Positions 39,549 through 40,670 of a DNA stretch of 40,670 nt are shown piece after piece; the stretch's first letter is position 1; each line of letters begins with the position of its first letter. The DNA comes from Bacillota bacterium (GTDB taxonomy: Bacteria; Bacillota; Clostridia; Oscillospirales; Oscillospiraceae): contig JAJQFT010000058.1 of assembly GCA_021200975.1 (NCBI GenBank), positions 1 to 40,670 on the forward strand, written 5' to 3'. The position numbers and the translations under genes were made by a program. The notes under the pieces were generated by a model. It worked only from the letters and a program-made list of their open reading frames with translations. It did not search any database and was not told the origin of the DNA.

Positions 39549-40403
39549 ATGCGAATTTTGTACATGCTTATCGGAAGCCTATTGGTGGCAGCTTTCGTCA
39601 TTAAGCTTCTGAAGGGAACAAAATTCGATTATCTTGTAGAAAACCTGGAGGGGAGTGAATTCCCACTCAAGAGCATATATTGCGTTGGCTTTTCATGGAG
39701 TGAGGGGAAGATTTTCGCCCTAAAAGGGAGGACAAGGGAAATGCTGGTGGGGCAGGCGAAATTGCTGTATGATCCAAAGTATGCGGAGTATTATGCAAGC
39801 ATTGCATGGGCGCAGCTTCTTTCGTTTGTACATTTGTGCCTGACCTTCGGATTCCTGCTGGCAGGGATGCTGGATTCGGTACTTATGCTGGTTATCGGGA
39901 TCGCATCAGCAGTTGCTTTTGGGTTTTATTTCCTTAATAGAATGCGGGATTTGCTGAAAACAAGGGAATCTGAATGTACAGCAGAGCTTCCAGAAATCGT
40001 TTCAACGATGGCGCTCCTTATGAACGCGGGAATGATGCTGCGAAATGCGTGGGAGAAGATTGCCGAGAGCAAAGAGGGCACAGTATACGAGCTAATGCGT
40101 CGATCCTGTATGGACATGGACAACGGCATGTCAGAGGTTGATGCGATGCACAAATTCGGCAGACTGTCAAACTCTGTGGAAATTAGAAAATTTACAAGCG
40201 CCTTGGCGCAAAGTATCGAGCGCGGCGGGGCAGAGCTGAACGATTTTCTTGGCAGGCAATCGCTTGAAATGTGGACGCTGAAGAAGCAGCTTATGCTGCA
40301 AAAAGGAGAAGCCGCCGCATCCAAGCTGTTGGCGCCTACGGCCATGCTGTTCGTCGGCATTATTACGGCGGTGATCACCGGCGCGATCGGTATGTTGATT
40401 TAG
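39549..40403 (+). CDS. TadC-like type II secretion F-domain membrane protein
   Basis: ELPEIVSTMALLMNAGMMLRNAWEKIAES...FTSALAQSIERGGAELNDFL...KLLAPTAMLFVGIITAVITGAIGMLI; ATG at 39549 after GAGG. Confidence 0.85.
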   Translation: MRILYMLIGSLLVAAFVIKLLKGTKFDYLVENLEGSEFPLKSIYCVGFSWSEGKIFALKGRTREMLVGQAKLLYDPKYAEYYASIAWAQLLSFVHLCLTFGFLLAGMLDSVLMLVIGIASAVAFGFYFLNRMRDLLKTRESECTAELPEIVSTMALLMNAGMMLRNAWEKIAESKEGTVYELMRRSCMDMDNGMSEVDAMHKFGRLSNSVEIRKFTSALAQSIERGGAELNDFLGRQSLEMWTLKKQLMLQKGEAAASKLLAPTAMLFVGIITAVITGAIGMLI

Positions 40404-40453
40404 ACCACAGGCCTCTCAAATAGAAAGAAACAAATCATAAAGGAGAAAATGTT

Positions 40454-40670
40454 ATGAGAAAACTAATGAACAAACTGGACGCAGCCATTCTTGCTGCGCA
40501 GCTCGCGGCAAGAAAATTCGTTTCGGATGAACGCGGGGATACGAACTTTATTTCCATCGCAATTATTCTTGTCGTTGTCCTCGCAATTGCGGTCGTTTTT
40601 ATTGAGCTCGGTGATACAATAACAACTTCCTTAAACGAAAGAGTTACTAAACTGACGGGCGCGCTGAGGG
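40454..40670 (+). CDS. Flp-type IVb pilin-like protein, truncated by window end
   Basis: MRKLMNKLDAAILAAQLAARKFVSDERGDTNFISIAIILVVVLAIAVVFIELGDTI...; AGGAG upstream; position after tadC. Confidence 0.7.
   Translation, partial: MRKLMNKLDAAILAAQLAARKFVSDERGDTNFISIAIILVVVLAIAVVFIELGDTITTSLNERVTKLTGALR

Overview
40.67-kb window of a Firmicutes/Clostridia-type chromosome, judged from gene content and order, CIRCE-groESL and Shine-Dalgarno sites. The left ~34.3 kb is GC-rich and mostly conserved core: trkH-trkA, an rRNA/tRNA methyltransferase, dprA-topA-trmFO, plsX-rnc, thioredoxin-nrdG-dut, a DUF362 gene interrupted by an in-frame TAG, a type I pullulanase, a feoA-feoA-feoB iron locus with a DtxR-like regulator, a LytTR/GHKL two-component pair with a heterodimeric ABC exporter, groES-groEL under CIRCE, a DUF1576 membrane protein, fhs-fchA-folD, and a BMP-domain protein/metallophosphoesterase/DUF2461 cluster. 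The right ~6 kb is visibly AT-richer. It holds a tyrosine recombinase flanked by perfect 22-bp inverted repeats (34901-34922 / 36306-36327), immediately upstream of a Tad/Flp pilus operon. Inside the left repeat is an outward-facing sigma-A-like promoter. In the given orientation it fires straight into a strong intrinsic terminator just outside the repeat. After inversion it would point at the Tad operon. I interpret this as a self-encoded, recombinase-driven ON/OFF pilus switch with Hin-like architecture but a tyrosine recombinase, captured in the OFF orientation. The first Tad gene (TadZ/CpaE-like) also carries a frameshift in a TAT-repeat tract. Other notable signals are a tandem pair of covarying hairpins with near-identical 19-nt loops in the fhs leader, three GTTAG(n6)CTAAC operator-like palindromes in the feo locus, a FolD lacking the catalytic Lys next to fchA, a dispersed palindromic repeat at stop codons, and a candidate ~120-nt RNA beside the inverton. 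All calls come from reading the sequence; no searches were run.
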